Made by a program: the position numbers and the translations under genes. Below the pieces are notes generated by a model. That model had not been told where the DNA came from. It saw only the letters and a program-made list of their open reading frames with translations, and did not search any database. Positions 35,301 to 44,138 of a DNA stretch of 64,000 nucleotides are shown here, one piece after another; the first letter of the stretch is position 1; each line of letters begins with the position of its first letter. Source of the DNA: Flavobacterium aquicola (GTDB taxonomy: Bacteria > Bacteroidota > Bacteroidia > Flavobacteriales > Flavobacteriaceae); the NCBI RefSeq assembly GCF_003385115.1, contig NZ_QUNI01000014.1, positions 41,510 through 105,509 on the forward strand. Reading direction: 5' to 3'.

Positions 35301-37590
35301 CATTCCCGATAGAATATTCAGTCCTTCTTTTTGTCCACACTTCACCTCCAGAAGGGTCGCATTTTCTAATAAAAAAATAATTTCCAGTTGCACTGCTTGT
35401 ACGAGTGTATCCTGTTATGTAAGAATTACCAAAATTATCAACAGATATACCATTCACAGTATTTTCTAATAAAGTAGTATTAGTTGCATATCCATCATAT
35501 TTTGACCATTGTACCACCCCATTTGAATCATACTTTGCATAGAAATAATAAGAATAGGTAGTGGCATTTCCATACATATATCCTCCTACATAGCAATTTC
35601 CATTCGAATCAACAGCAATACTATTTCCTTGATTTTTTCTTCCAAGATTATAATTACTAGCCCATAAAACTGTTCCAGAGGCATCATATTTAATTATAAA
35701 TAGATCGGATTGCCCCGTGTTAGCAAGAGTTATTGCTCCAAAAGTAGCCGAACCTGTATATGATCCGGTAATGTAATAATTACCTGAAGCATCTACAGTA
35801 ATATCAGTAGGGTTTTCAACTCCTGAACCACTGCTTCCCGTTCTGTCCCAAACCAAGGTTCCTGCTGCATCATATTTCTTGATGTTTACATGCGAACTTA
35901 TTTGATTTACAACATAACTGTTCCCCCCTGCATCAGTAAAAATAGAACCGTCATCTGTAGTCGCTACAGAACTTACTCCGTCTATATTTTTCGCCCATGC
36001 CCAGTCAGGGGTTGTCAACTGACTGTTCCCATTTATAGTAATAGCGCTTCCATTATCAGTTCCAAAAACTTCAGGTGTTGTAGATATTACCCGAATGCGG
36101 TATTCTGCCGCCGGGATTGTGAGTGAAGGAATTACGCAGTTAATAGGGCTTGCAGTACCTACTCCAATATATTTGGGATAAAAGAAAGAACCCGAAGGAT
36201 CAGAAAGCTCTACGGTATATTTGGTACCAGCAGGGAAATTTCCTTTGGTTGAAAAAGGCACACTTATAGAACTGCCAGCATTGTAATTGTGGGAAGCCAA
36301 AGGAAGCGTGGTAATGCTTTCTGTTCCTTCCACAAAATCGCCAATTTTAGCTATATAAGGCTGTCTAACTATACCATTTAATGCAGCTGTTCCAAAAGTT
36401 GTGCTTGTGGTGAAATAACCGTTAATATAAACATTATTGGCAGCATCAACTCCAATTTTGCTGGCCGCATCTTCACCGCTTTCACCCGCCTGCTGTACCC
36501 AAACGACATCTCCCAGCTTATCATATTTGGCTACAAAAACATCACTTACCCCACTATTAAGGTTGCTGATGGCTATGGGACCAAAAGCAGCATTTTGTTG
36601 AAACCTTCCAGAAACATAACAGTTTCCATCAGCATCAATGGCAATTCCATCACCATAATCTGCATCTACACCGCCATTATTTTGAGCCCAAAGAATTTGG
36701 CCAGCTGCATCATATTTTCTAGTAAAAATATCCCAAGACGTGCCAGTATAATATGCTCCTGTCACATAACTGTTTCCTACTTTATCAGTAACAATATCAA
36801 ATCCAGCTGAATTTTCAGTTCTTGTTTTGTGCCAAACTGTATTTCCAAAAGGATCACACTTACGTATGAAAAATAATTGCTGCGTGCTGCCATTTGGTCT
36901 GTAATATCCAGTTAAATAAGAATTCCCAAAATTATCTACAGAAACTCCATTAACAACATTAAATATTGCAGGAGAAGTGGTATTTGGGTATCCATCATAT
37001 TTTGACCATTGAATTACTCCATTTGAATCATATTTTGCATAGAAAAAATAGGCTGCCGTAGTCGCATTACCACACATATATCCTCCTACGAAGCAATTTC
37101 CATTGCTGTCAACAGCAATACTATTTCCTTGGTTATTTCTCGATACACCATAATTACTTGCCCACACTACTGTTCCAGAAGAGTTGTATTTAACAACGAA
37201 AAGATCAATTTGTGCTGTATTAGGAAGTATTGTCGTTCCAAAAGTAGAAGATCCAGTATGGGAACCTGTAACATAATAATTACCAGTAGCATCTACTGTA
37301 ATATCAGTAGGTGTTTCAACTCCTGCACCACTGCTTCCGGTGCGATCCCAAATCAAGGTTCCTGCTGCATCATATTTTTTAATGTTTACGTGTGAGCTTA
37401 TTTGGTTTACAACATAACTGTTTCCTGCTGCATCTGTAAAAATAGAGCCATCATCTGTGGCTGCCACAGCACTTGCCCCGGTTATGTTTGCTGCCCAAGC
37501 CCAGTTCGGAGCAGGTACTGTTTGGGCATTAATTTGTGATCCATACAATGTAGAGAGTATCACAAATAATATAAATATTATTTTTTTCAT
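32368..37590 (-). CDS. Giant T9SS-secreted repeat protein (SBBP and Ig-like)
   Basis: A 1740-residue exported protein: signal peptide (1-22), then a large duplication of two halves about 500 residues long, each starting ..WAWAANITG/ ..WAWAKNIDG and made of SBBP-type propeller repeats (DxxGNSYVxG, FxAKYDxxGxxxW). Next come three copies of a SxxEYFFDTEPGxGxGT unit, an Ig/PKD-like domain, four copies of a CNAxKxSELKATGSDVKWY unit, and a C-terminal sorting tail (IADGYYLIEVNTEDASKIFKVIKSNK). It is most likely surface-attached or released and could be an adhesin. It shares a minus-strand operon with the beta-helix gene. Confidence 0.9.
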   Translation of the reverse strand: MKKIIFILFVILSTLYGSQINAQTVPAPNWAWAANITGASAVAATDDGSIFTDAAGNSYVVNQISSHVNIKKYDAAGTLIWDRTGSSGAGVETPTDITVDATGNYYVTGSHTGSSTFGTTILPNTAQIDLFVVKYNSSGTVVWASNYGVSRNNQGNSIAVDSNGNCFVGGYMCGNATTAAYFFYAKYDSNGVIQWSKYDGYPNTTSPAIFNVVNGVSVDNFGNSYLTGYYRPNGSTQQLFFIRKCDPFGNTVWHKTRTENSAGFDIVTDKVGNSYVTGAYYTGTSWDIFTRKYDAAGQILWAQNNGGVDADYGDGIAIDADGNCYVSGRFQQNAAFGPIAISNLNSGVSDVFVAKYDKLGDVVWVQQAGESGEDAASKIGVDAANNVYINGYFTTSTTFGTAALNGIVRQPYIAKIGDFVEGTESITTLPLASHNYNAGSSISVPFSTKGNFPAGTKYTVELSDPSGSFFYPKYIGVGTASPINCVIPSLTIPAAEYRIRVISTTPEVFGTDNGSAITINGNSQLTTPDWAWAKNIDGVSSVATTDDGSIFTDAGGNSYVVNQISSHVNIKKYDAAGTLVWDRTGSSGSGVENPTDITVDASGNYYITGSYTGSATFGAITLANTGQSDLFIIKYDASGTVLWASNYNLGRKNQGNSIAVDSNGNCYVGGYMYGNATTYSYYFYAKYDSNGVVQWSKYDGYATNTTLLENTVNGISVDNFGNSYITGYTRTSSATGNYFFIRKCDPSGGEVWTKRRTEYSIGNDIVTDKVGNSYVTGAYYTGSSWDIFIRKYDAAGQLPETVEQKGIGLDADYGDGIALDANGNYFVTGRFQHNTDFSTLNVSNTSSGISDVFVAKYDNQGNIVWLQQVGESGQDAGSKIGVDAAGNCYINGYYTASATFGTATLNGLTRNPFLAKIGLTADTTLGTAVVKGENFCGGAVVTVDFAITGKYDAANIFTAQLSDASGSFSSPVNIGTLESPLNTSIYAIIPLAAPAGTGYRIRVVSSNTPLIGSDNGIDIKINQTDCKSNIVKLDVKPIAAIEYFIDTDPGLGKGTPLPTAGGLNVSENLQITLPTLTSGFHNLFIRTKDIDGKWGMYEGRVFYVQPEPLVLTSSPIVAGEYFFDTEPGIGNGTALAPFSAATPLSVTAQVSTTGLSEGFHNLFFRTKDSKGQWSMYEGRVVYIQPTVVSTVIEPIVTAEYYFDTDPGLGSGTAIDIGTPAESITVTLSDVATSTLGAGDHNVFVRVKNEGKVWSLTEKRTFTICSVLLTAPVISGNPVVCAGQGLSLTAETVVGAASYLWTGPNGFTAATQSITINNLASYQTGEYTVIAVSGTGPCGTGPASKITVSISTTPVPTAVVATQTFCNAGTVSELKADGTDIKWYTQPANGTSLDGTAALSNGIWYYASQTLNSCESISRLPILASMNVTPVPAGTATQTFCNAAKVSELKATGSDVKWYADPVNGTSLNSDAALANNTWYYASQTLNSCESAARLAVLVSINVTPTPTGTATQTFCNAAKISELQATGSDIKWYTDSVNGTSLNSDEALVNNTLYYASQTLNSCESAARLAVMASINVTPAPSGDTNQTLEENKTIADIVVTGTDIKWYDSQAAAAAGTNPLDLGLALEEGKTYYATQTIDSCFSTSALGVTIGLTLGNDSFDSKSFAYFPNHVKDNLNLSHVVILTKVRVLNMLGQELISKNLNATSGTVDMSSIADGYYLIEVNTEDASKIFKVIKSNK

Positions 37591-37646
37591 CGTGAATCGG
37601 GTTTTAGATTAGAATTTTAAATTCAGAAATGATTTTAGAATCTTTC

Positions 37647-38675
37647 TTATTGCTGGCCTTTAGCCTTAAATTCTATACTTAAAGTCCCGTTTTGAGGCAG
37701 TACAGAGTTTTGAATATCCATACTTGTTATTTGAGGTATATTTGTAGCTCCTGTATTGTTCGGCGAAGGGTAACTTCCTCCGTGAATACCTATATCAGTT
37801 CCATCAGTTCCATATTTAAAACCTATTGAAGAGGCAAGCAGCGTCCAATCATGTTTTGTGGCATCTTCAAGAGTTATATTTAAAGGTATTGTTGTTGTAA
37901 ATTGAGCATTGACAGTGTTTAAATTACCTACACCTGTGTTTCCTGAAGGAGGAAAATTTTTGTAATTAGCTGGATCCGCATAAATAAAAATGTTTTTATT
38001 CCAAGTATTTTGTTTACCTGTGAAATAACTAAATGCTAAAGGTTCAATAAAAATATTATTTGTTATTGTAGAATAATCCATTTGGGATATCCATGCCCCA
38101 TTTAGAAAAATATTATTTGTAATAATAACGCTCGGTTTAGTTGAATTATATATGTAATTTCCAACTATATTATTACTAATAATAATATTTTTAAAGTCTA
38201 GAATCCTAAGTCCAGCTATAAAATTATTACGAAGAATCCAGCCATTCCCTACAACATCTGAGCTAGCATTAGTGATGTAATTGCGTTCTAAAGTTATATT
38301 ATTAACATCAAGAGATCCCCCAGAACCATATATGTAAGAAAATTCAATCCCTTTTATAGTACTTCCTGTTGGCAAAGTAGTAGAATTACCTCTGCTTAAA
38401 TAAATAACACCTAACTCGGTAGCAAAATCAAACTGTGTTCCCTTCACATGATGTCCTGCTCCTATAAGCACAAGACGCTTGTTTAAAGTAACATCACCGT
38501 AAGCAGTTTGAGATCCATGAATGTAAATGGTATCACCAACTGCTGAAGCATCAACAGCTGTCTGTACTGAAGTATACTGTCCAGCTCCAACAGATCCGTT
38601 GTTTACTGTTCTAGTGGTCGCGTTAGCAGTAAATGTCGTAACTGCAAGTACAAATAATAAGTAGATTTTTTTCAT
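37647..38675 (-). CDS. Secreted right-handed beta-helix protein
   Basis: A 342-residue protein with signal peptide (1-19, MKKIYLLFVLAVTTFTANA) and a region of parallel beta-helix rungs (about 90-220), where short N-rich repeats such as NNITLERNYITN, WILRNNFIAG, IIISNNIVG and VIITNNIFLN recur. The N-terminal QYTSVQTAVDASAVGDTIYIHG is the usual entry of such folds. There is no type IX tail. It is followed, 56 bp on, by the giant repeat protein in the same direction, so they are probably co-transcribed. Confidence 0.85.
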   Translation of the reverse strand: MKKIYLLFVLAVTTFTANATTRTVNNGSVGAGQYTSVQTAVDASAVGDTIYIHGSQTAYGDVTLNKRLVLIGAGHHVKGTQFDFATELGVIYLSRGNSTTLPTGSTIKGIEFSYIYGSGGSLDVNNITLERNYITNASSDVVGNGWILRNNFIAGLRILDFKNIIISNNIVGNYIYNSTKPSVIITNNIFLNGAWISQMDYSTITNNIFIEPLAFSYFTGKQNTWNKNIFIYADPANYKNFPPSGNTGVGNLNTVNAQFTTTIPLNITLEDATKHDWTLLASSIGFKYGTDGTDIGIHGGSYPSPNNTGATNIPQITSMDIQNSVLPQNGTLSIEFKAKGQQ

Positions 38676-38995
38676 CTTTGGGAAATTTTAATTTCGCTTA
38701 CTCTTTATTAGGATTTTCAGCTTTCTCCTTTTAAATTGGAAATCTCTTTCCGTTTATTGAGGTATTAATTAAGCGTACTCTTATTTTAGATAAAATAGTT
38801 TTATATCTTTTATTTTTTCAGATTTGTAATTTATTGGTTTACTGAAAACTAATATCCATCGGTCTTACAAAAACAAAACCTCCAAATTTAATTTATAAGA
38901 TAAAATCAAACAATACCGCTTTTGGAGTATTTTTTAATTTAAAACATTAGTTTAAAAGTGTTATTTCTCACAAATAGTCAATTTATTAACAAAAA
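38676..38995. other. Gene-free region upstream of the beta-helix gene
   Basis: About 320 bp, AT-rich. I see no exact TAnnTTTG element on the minus strand and no convincing ORF or repeat. Confidence 0.4.
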
Positions 38996-39026
38996 AAATG
39001 TTCAGCCTAAATAAGCTGAACATTTA
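38996..39026 (-). terminator. Terminator of thiL
   Basis: Stem AAATGTTCAGC / GCTGAACATTT around an 8-nt loop; on the minus strand it is followed by a T-run. Confidence 0.85.
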
Positions 39027-39074
39027 TCTTTTACGTTATTAAATTTATTCTAGTTAGTGAAAGCGAATTGTAAT

Positions 39075-40121
39075 TTACTCACTTATAGCATCCCAGCCTC
39101 TAGCTTTCAAAGGTATTCTTGTATTGGCACGGGTAACAAGATGAATACCTTCGCTTTCTTGGGTCATATGCCCAATAATAGAGAAGTTTGGATTCCCTTT
39201 TATTTTATCAAAATCTTCCATGGCAATGGTAAAGAGCAGTTCGTAATCCTCTCCTCCATTGATGGCTACGGTTGTACTATCAATATTAAACTCTTCGCAA
39301 GTTGAAATAAACTGCGGGTCAATTGGCAGTTTATCTTCATATAAATTACACCCAACACCAGACTGCTTGCATAAATGCATGATCTCTGATGACAATCCAT
39401 CCGAAATATCGATCATCGAAGTTGGTTTAATTTCTAAAGCATGCAATAATGTACGCACGTCCTTGCGGGCTTCCGGCTTTAATTGGCGTTCGATTAAATA
39501 GGTGTATGCATCTAAATCAGGCTGTGAATTTGGGTTTACCTGAAAAACCTGTTTCTCTCTTTCCAAAACCTGCAATCCCATATAAGCAGCTCCTATATCG
39601 CCTGTTACGACTAATAGATCCGTTTGTTTGGCTCCGTCTCTATAAACGATTTCGTTTTCATCGGCTTCGCCAAGAGCGGTAATACTGATGATCAGTCCTT
39701 TTTGGGAAGAAGTAGTATCACCCCCTATGACATCAACTTTATATTCCTGCGCAGCATGCTTAATTCCTTCATAGAATTCTTCCAGAGCTTCCAGCGGAAA
39801 ACGATTAGATACTGCTATCGAAACTGTAATCTGTGTTGGCTTGGCATTCATCGCACAAATATCAGAAACATTGACTACTACCGATTTATATCCTAAATGC
39901 TTCAGAGGCACGTAAGCCAAATCAAAATGCACGCCTTCAATCAATAAATCGGTGGAAACAACGACTTTCTTTTCCTTGAAATCCAACACGGCTGCGTCAT
40001 CACCAATTCCTTTTAGTGTCGATGGCTGCATGATTTCGAAGTTTTTTGTCAAATGGTCTATTAAGCCAAATTCTCCCAGTTGGGCTATGCTTGTACGCTG
40101 CGGGTTTTTATCTTCAATCAT
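39075..40121 (-). CDS. thiL: Thiamine-monophosphate kinase ThiL
   Basis: A 348-residue enzyme that phosphorylates thiamine monophosphate to the diphosphate with ATP, the last step of cofactor synthesis. Signs: the N-terminal GEFGLIDHLTK, LKGIGDDAAVLDF with metal-binding Asp residues (about 36-48), VSTDLLIEGVHFDL, VIGGDTTSSQKGLIISITALGEA, and ISDGLSSEIMHLC. A perfect TACCTTTG minus-strand element lies at 40160-40167. It stands alone, without other thi genes or a TPP riboswitch in the window. Confidence 0.95.
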   Translation of the reverse strand: MIEDKNPQRTSIAQLGEFGLIDHLTKNFEIMQPSTLKGIGDDAAVLDFKEKKVVVSTDLLIEGVHFDLAYVPLKHLGYKSVVVNVSDICAMNAKPTQITVSIAVSNRFPLEALEEFYEGIKHAAQEYKVDVIGGDTTSSQKGLIISITALGEADENEIVYRDGAKQTDLLVVTGDIGAAYMGLQVLEREKQVFQVNPNSQPDLDAYTYLIERQLKPEARKDVRTLLHALEIKPTSMIDISDGLSSEIMHLCKQSGVGCNLYEDKLPIDPQFISTCEEFNIDSTTVAINGGEDYELLFTIAMEDFDKIKGNPNFSIIGHMTQESEGIHLVTRANTRIPLKARGWDAISE

Positions 40122-40159
40122 TTTGTCTGTTTATTGCTTTTTTGGTTTTACCAAGGCAG

Positions 40160-40167
40160 CAAAGGTA
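40160..40167 (-). promoter_or_regulatory. -7 promoter element of thiL
   Basis: The minus strand reads TACCTTTG, an exact TAnnTTTG match 39 bp before the start. Confidence 0.55.
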
Positions 40168-40306
40168 CGAAGTTGATGATTTAATAACTATAAACCTGTG
40201 TTGTATTATTTATTGAAGCCGAAAGATTTGCTTCGCCTGTTCCCTCTGTCAGTTTTTTTATTAGAAGTACTGACTACGCTACTGCCTTTGAGATAAATTA
40301 TTTTTT

Positions 40307-40720
40307 TTAAAAGTTTAAAATCGCTTCGAGGCTGGAATTAATAGGGGCCGAAGTATGCTGATGAATCACTTTCCATTGCTCGTTTTCTTTGGCAAATCCT
40401 ACTGTGATTCTATTTCTCATGCTCCTTATAATAGTGTTAGTAGCCGAAATTGCCTGAAATGTAATCACAGCACTCCCAAAACCTGCATTATCACCTTCAT
40501 GGATTTCTATCATTTCAAATATCACATTGACCCTTTCTTCTCCCAAAGAACCTAACCAATCTTTTATAGCAGCAGACCATGCTGTTATGCCTGTTTGATA
40601 ACCGTGTTCCCACATATCAAAAATCACAACATTGTCATGATACAGCTCAATCAGGCTTTGAGTATTCTTCTCCCAGACCGATTGCTTATAAATTGTAAAA
40701 TAGTCTTGAATATTTTTCAT
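40307..40720 (-). CDS. SnoaL/NTF2-like cytoplasmic protein
   Basis: A 137-residue protein of the NTF2-like fold: helix QDYFTIYKQSVWEKNTQSLIELYHDNVVIFDMW, central GSAVITFQAISATN, and the typical last strand EQWKVIHQHTSAPI. No signal peptide. Enzymatic or binding role cannot be told. Stands alone between thiL and a TPR gene on the same strand. Confidence 0.82.
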   Translation of the reverse strand: MKNIQDYFTIYKQSVWEKNTQSLIELYHDNVVIFDMWEHGYQTGITAWSAAIKDWLGSLGEERVNVIFEMIEIHEGDNAGFGSAVITFQAISATNTIIRSMRNRITVGFAKENEQWKVIHQHTSAPINSSLEAILNF

Positions 40721-40855
40721 TTTTATAAAATGTTTAATTTTCTGCTATGAGAAATTTTATAACGGATTAAGAAATATAAATCGCAAATACAAAACCATCT
40801 TTCCATTAAGCCAATTGCCCAAATCCGTTGTAGTAGCTGTTGTGCGTTCGGTTTT

Positions 40856-41773
40856 TTATTTATTTCTACGTTTAAGGGTTAAAATAATTAGAACAATTAT
40901 TGAAATTATTCCGAGTATTAACATTATCGTTTTTGTCAGATCTATTTTATCAACTTTACTTTTTATGACTTTTGTTTGAGTTGCTACTTTTTTGATTTTT
41001 AATTTTTCATTTACAAAGTTCATTCTTTTGTTTAGTAAATCACTATCTAATCCATATTCTTTAGATTTCTCAAAAATGTCTTTAGCATTTCTAAATTCTT
41101 TTTTAATGATTGATAAATTACCAAGTTCAAATAAAAGCATTGCTACAATTTTTTCTTGTGGTTTGATAAATGATATTCTTTCATTTAATTGAAAAAAAAT
41201 TGATTTATAAAGTTTGTCTATTTCTGTTTTGTTAAGTTTAGTGATTGGTATTTCTTCGTTTCCAAAATTTACACCTAAAATAAATTCAGATGTATAAAAT
41301 TTTTCACCTTTAATTTTCGCTTCTAATATTTTTGAATGTAACCATTCTGATTCATTATGAGATTTTGAATTTATTTTTATGGATTTATTAATCCATTCTA
41401 ATGCTTTTTTATTTTCTCCAATTAACTCGTAAATAGTTCCAATATTTGATGCTGTTGAATATCTATTTGGGTTTGTTTTTTCAATATTCAAATATAATTT
41501 TAATGCTTGATTGTATTTTTTTTGCAAAATTAATATTAATCCTTTATCAGATAAACATGCAATATCTTTTGTTTTTTTGTAAATACTGTCTAGTCGGAAT
41601 TTTATATCTTCAAATTGTCCGTCGAAAAAATTATGACCAAAAGGAAGTCTATTATCATGATCCATATATAAATAATCACCATTTTTTAATTCTTTTGATT
41701 CGCCATTTAGACAAGCAAATGAATTAAGAGTTGATAATAAAAATAATAGTATAATAAGTTTTAACTTTTTCAT
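40856..41773 (-). CDS. TPR membrane protein
   Basis: A 305-residue protein with signal peptide (KLKLIILLFLLSTLNSFAC, with a lipobox-like Cys), TPR-like repeats in the middle (YNQALKLYLNIEKTNPNRYSTASNIGTIYELIGENKKALEWINKSIKI; FRNAKDIFEKSKEYGL), and a C-terminal membrane helix (IMLILGIISIIVLIILTL) with a basic end. It is therefore probably periplasmic with a membrane anchor. I start at the ATG at 41773; a GTG extension of 26 codons upstream shows no signal. Function unknown. Confidence 0.78.
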   Translation of the reverse strand: MKKLKLIILLFLLSTLNSFACLNGESKELKNGDYLYMDHDNRLPFGHNFFDGQFEDIKFRLDSIYKKTKDIACLSDKGLILILQKKYNQALKLYLNIEKTNPNRYSTASNIGTIYELIGENKKALEWINKSIKINSKSHNESEWLHSKILEAKIKGEKFYTSEFILGVNFGNEEIPITKLNKTEIDKLYKSIFFQLNERISFIKPQEKIVAMLLFELGNLSIIKKEFRNAKDIFEKSKEYGLDSDLLNKRMNFVNEKLKIKKVATQTKVIKSKVDKIDLTKTIMLILGIISIIVLIILTLKRRNK

Positions 41774-41936
41774 ATTTCTAACATTTTTCGTTTCGTTGGT
41801 GTAAACTGACGCACGACTAGTATATATGCCGGACAATTTCCTACTTACCACTCCTACATCGAGTGGCTATGTCTGACCAGCGTCAGTATTTATTTTCAAA
41901 TATATCGATTTATTCTTCACTAAGGACTTGTGGAAG

Positions 41937-42164
41937 TTACTCTATTTTGTGAATCTTTTTGAATACTTCAAGCTGTAGCTCCAGTGCTTCTATTTGTTTT
42001 GTGCTATCGGCGAGCTGGGATTTTAGTTCCTTTTCGGCTTTGGTTTCATAGGGTATTGAAAGTCTTTCGCCCAGCTCCATCAAAAAATTGTGCTGCACCG
42101 CTTGCGAGATGCGCCATAATTTCAAATAGTTACAATCAAATACAGTCTTTTTATAAAAAAACAT
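41937..42164 (-). CDS. Small coiled-coil protein beside a 22-bp repeat array
   Basis: A 75-residue protein, strongly helical, with a heptad-like C-terminal half (KAEKELKSQLADSTKQIEALELQLEVFKKI). It could be a small DNA-binding or scaffold protein, or a remnant of a longer gene. Its start codon lies 8 bp from a periodic array of palindromic sites (42172-42303), so its promoter must lie in or beyond that array. Unrecognised. Confidence 0.5.
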   Translation of the reverse strand: MFFYKKTVFDCNYLKLWRISQAVQHNFLMELGERLSIPYETKAEKELKSQLADSTKQIEALELQLEVFKKIHKIE

Positions 42165-42171
42165 AGTATAA

Positions 42172-42303
42172 AACTTAATTAAGTATTATTATAAAGTTAG
42201 TTAAGCTAAAAACCAAATTAAGTTATGTTTTATCATAAACTTAGTTAAGTAAAAAGATAAACTTATTTAAGCTTTTTACCTAACTTAATTTAGATTTATT
42301 TAA
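42172..42303. repeat. Six degenerate 22-bp repeats with core AACTTAnTTAAG
   Basis: Copies start at 42172, 42194, 42215, 42238, 42260 and 42282, giving spacings of 22, 21, 23, 22 and 22 bp. The core AACTTA(A/G/T)TTAAG is nearly palindromic; copy three is seen in reverse orientation (CATAACTTAATTTGG on the minus strand). It looks like an operator array in the divergent intergenic region between the small coiled-coil gene and pfkB. Confidence 0.7.
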
Positions 42304-42477
42304 ATGCAGTTATTTAAAATTTAGATTGTAATAAATAGCCTCGCTGCATACAAAAAAGATGGTATATTTCAAGTACTCAAACATCTGAAATAAGAAATCG
42401 TTAATCAAAAATCTTCAATCAGATCATCTTTAATCCTTACCTTCGTCTGACACATAACCATTTCTAAAAAAATAAAA

Positions 42478-43410
42478 ATGAATTCATTTGATATAGTTAC
42501 CCTGACCGTAAATCCGGCTTTGGACAAAAGCACTCATTTTAAAGGTTTAATTGCCGAGCAAAAAATACGCTGCTCAGAGCCTCGTTTTGATGCGGGGGGC
42601 GGCGGTATCAATGTTTCCAAAGCTATTTCCCGCCTGGGAGGCAGCTCCTTTGCAGTTTTTACCTCGGGAGGGCCGCTGGGCAAAATACTGGAAGAATTGG
42701 TTGCCAAAGAATCGATCGATTTTCAAGCCATTCCCATTCAAACCTGGACTCGGGAAAGTTTTGTGGCTGTAGATGACCACACCAATTCGCAGTACCGTTT
42801 TGGCTTTACCGGAGGAGAAATAACAGCTGAAGAAGAGCAGGCTTTTCTTGACACGGTTAGTGGTTTAAAATCTAAATTTATAGTCGCCAGTGGCAGCTTA
42901 AACGAAGGCTTAACAGCTGATTTTTATCAAAAAATAGCCGAAATAGCCAAGCAGTCTGGTGCAAAATTAATTGTTGACACATCGGGAGAAGCATTAGAAA
43001 AAGTACTCGAAACAGGTGCTTACCTCATCAAACCAAATGTTGGTGAACTAGCCAAATTAATTGGCGCAGAGCGATTGGAAATGGAAGAAGTAAACGAAGC
43101 TGCCAAACAGATAATTGCCAAAGGAGGAGCCGAAATTGTGGTAGTATCACTGGGACCACAAGGTGCAGTTTTGGTAACCAAAGACAATTATGAATTTGTT
43201 CCCGCTCCTAATGTTGCCAAGAAAAGTACCGTGGGTGCCGGTGACAGTATGGTGGGCGGCATGGTTTGGGCGCTTTCGCAGAATAAAAGTCTTAAAGAAG
43301 TCATTCGCTGGGGAGTTGCCTGCGGATCGGCAGCGACAATGAACGAAGGAACCCAATTATTTAAAGGTTCCGATGCACAGCGATTATTCGACTGGCTGAA
43401 GGATAAATAA
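42478..43410 (+). CDS. pfkB: 6-phosphofructokinase, PfkB type
   Basis: A 310-residue PfkB-family sugar kinase, closest in my reading to E. coli PfkB (Pfk-2), which phosphorylates fructose 6-phosphate with ATP. Signatures: FDAGGGGINVSKAISRLGGSS (about 37-57), IKPNVGELAKLIG (about 183-195), VVVSLGPQGAVLV and STVGAGDSMVGGM near 245-260 with the catalytic Asp. A related 1-phosphofructokinase or tagatose-6-phosphate kinase is a possible alternative. A terminator follows the gene. Confidence 0.85.
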   Translation: MNSFDIVTLTVNPALDKSTHFKGLIAEQKIRCSEPRFDAGGGGINVSKAISRLGGSSFAVFTSGGPLGKILEELVAKESIDFQAIPIQTWTRESFVAVDDHTNSQYRFGFTGGEITAEEEQAFLDTVSGLKSKFIVASGSLNEGLTADFYQKIAEIAKQSGAKLIVDTSGEALEKVLETGAYLIKPNVGELAKLIGAERLEMEEVNEAAKQIIAKGGAEIVVVSLGPQGAVLVTKDNYEFVPAPNVAKKSTVGAGDSMVGGMVWALSQNKSLKEVIRWGVACGSAATMNEGTQLFKGSDAQRLFDWLKDK

Positions 43411-43448
43411 AATTTCCTCCATAAAGATAAACTCATTTGAGGGACAAT

Positions 43449-43482
43449 AACCTGATTTTTCTCTGGAATCATCAGGTTTTTG
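43449..43482 (+). terminator. Terminator of pfkB
   Basis: AACCTGAT ... ATCAGGTTTTT with a 13-nt loop. Confidence 0.75.
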
Positions 43483-43559
43483 TCTTTCTTCTTTACTCTT
43501 TTTTCTATATTCTAAAAAAAATAAAAAGCTGCTGACAAACTGTTGTCACCAGCCCTCTC

Positions 43560-43567
43560 TAATTTTG
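43560..43567 (+). promoter_or_regulatory. -7 promoter element of the DinB-like gene
   Basis: TAATTTTG, exact consensus, 27 bp before the ATG at 43595. Confidence 0.55.
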
Positions 43568-43594
43568 AAGAAGTAAAATAAAAACTTTAAAATT

Positions 43595-44074
43595 ATGAAA
43601 ACATTAGCAACACAAGTGATTACTCCTGAAGATTTATTGAAACACTGGCAAGGGCACCGCGCCTTGACAAGACGTGCAATAGAATTGTTTCCTGAAAAAG
43701 ATTTTTTTGAATTTTCAATTGGCGGTATGAGACCTTTTGCAAAATTGGCCGACGAACTTTTGGCGATTGGAGCACCTGCTTTAAAAGGAATTGTAAACAG
43801 AGAAATTAAGCCTTATAATCCAGAAGAAGGAAAATTAATTTTCAAAGCACAATATCTTGAAAAATGGGATGAAGCAACGGCAGAAATTAATGAAAATTGG
43901 CAGAAACTAACCATCGAAGATTTTAACGAAACCTTCAATTTATTCGGTCAGTACGAGTTTCCGATAATACATAATATTTTATATTTCATTGATAATGAAG
44001 TGCATCATCGCGGTCAGGGTTATGTATACTTGCGTGCATTAGGGATCGAACCTCCTTTTTTCTGGGAAAGATAA
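43595..44074 (+). CDS. DinB-family protein
   Basis: A 159-residue four-helix protein of the DinB/YfiT group of putative metal-dependent hydrolases or thiol transferases. Candidate metal-binding histidines are in LLKHWQGHRALTRRAIE (near 15-23), FPIIHNILYFIDNEVHHRGQGYVYLRALG (near 125-150). It is convergent with a WYL-type regulator gene, a pairing often seen in Bacteroidota, so regulation by that protein is plausible. Confidence 0.85.
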   Translation: MKTLATQVITPEDLLKHWQGHRALTRRAIELFPEKDFFEFSIGGMRPFAKLADELLAIGAPALKGIVNREIKPYNPEEGKLIFKAQYLEKWDEATAEINENWQKLTIEDFNETFNLFGQYEFPIIHNILYFIDNEVHHRGQGYVYLRALGIEPPFFWER

Positions 44075-44084
44075 AATTAGTTTT

Positions 44085-44138
44085 ACCATTAAGGGATTAA
44101 GGCAAGTTAAGCCTAAATTTTCTTAATCTCTTAATGGT
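44085..44138. terminator. Bidirectional hairpin between dinB-like and WYL genes
   Basis: Arms ACCATTAAGGGATTAAG (44085-44101) and CTTAATCTCTTAATGGT (44122-44138) match at 16 of 17 positions. Confidence 0.65.

Noticed and set aside
39057..40176. TPP riboswitch near thiL
   Set aside because: No riboswitch-like conserved core was seen, and thiL has a short leader with an ordinary promoter.
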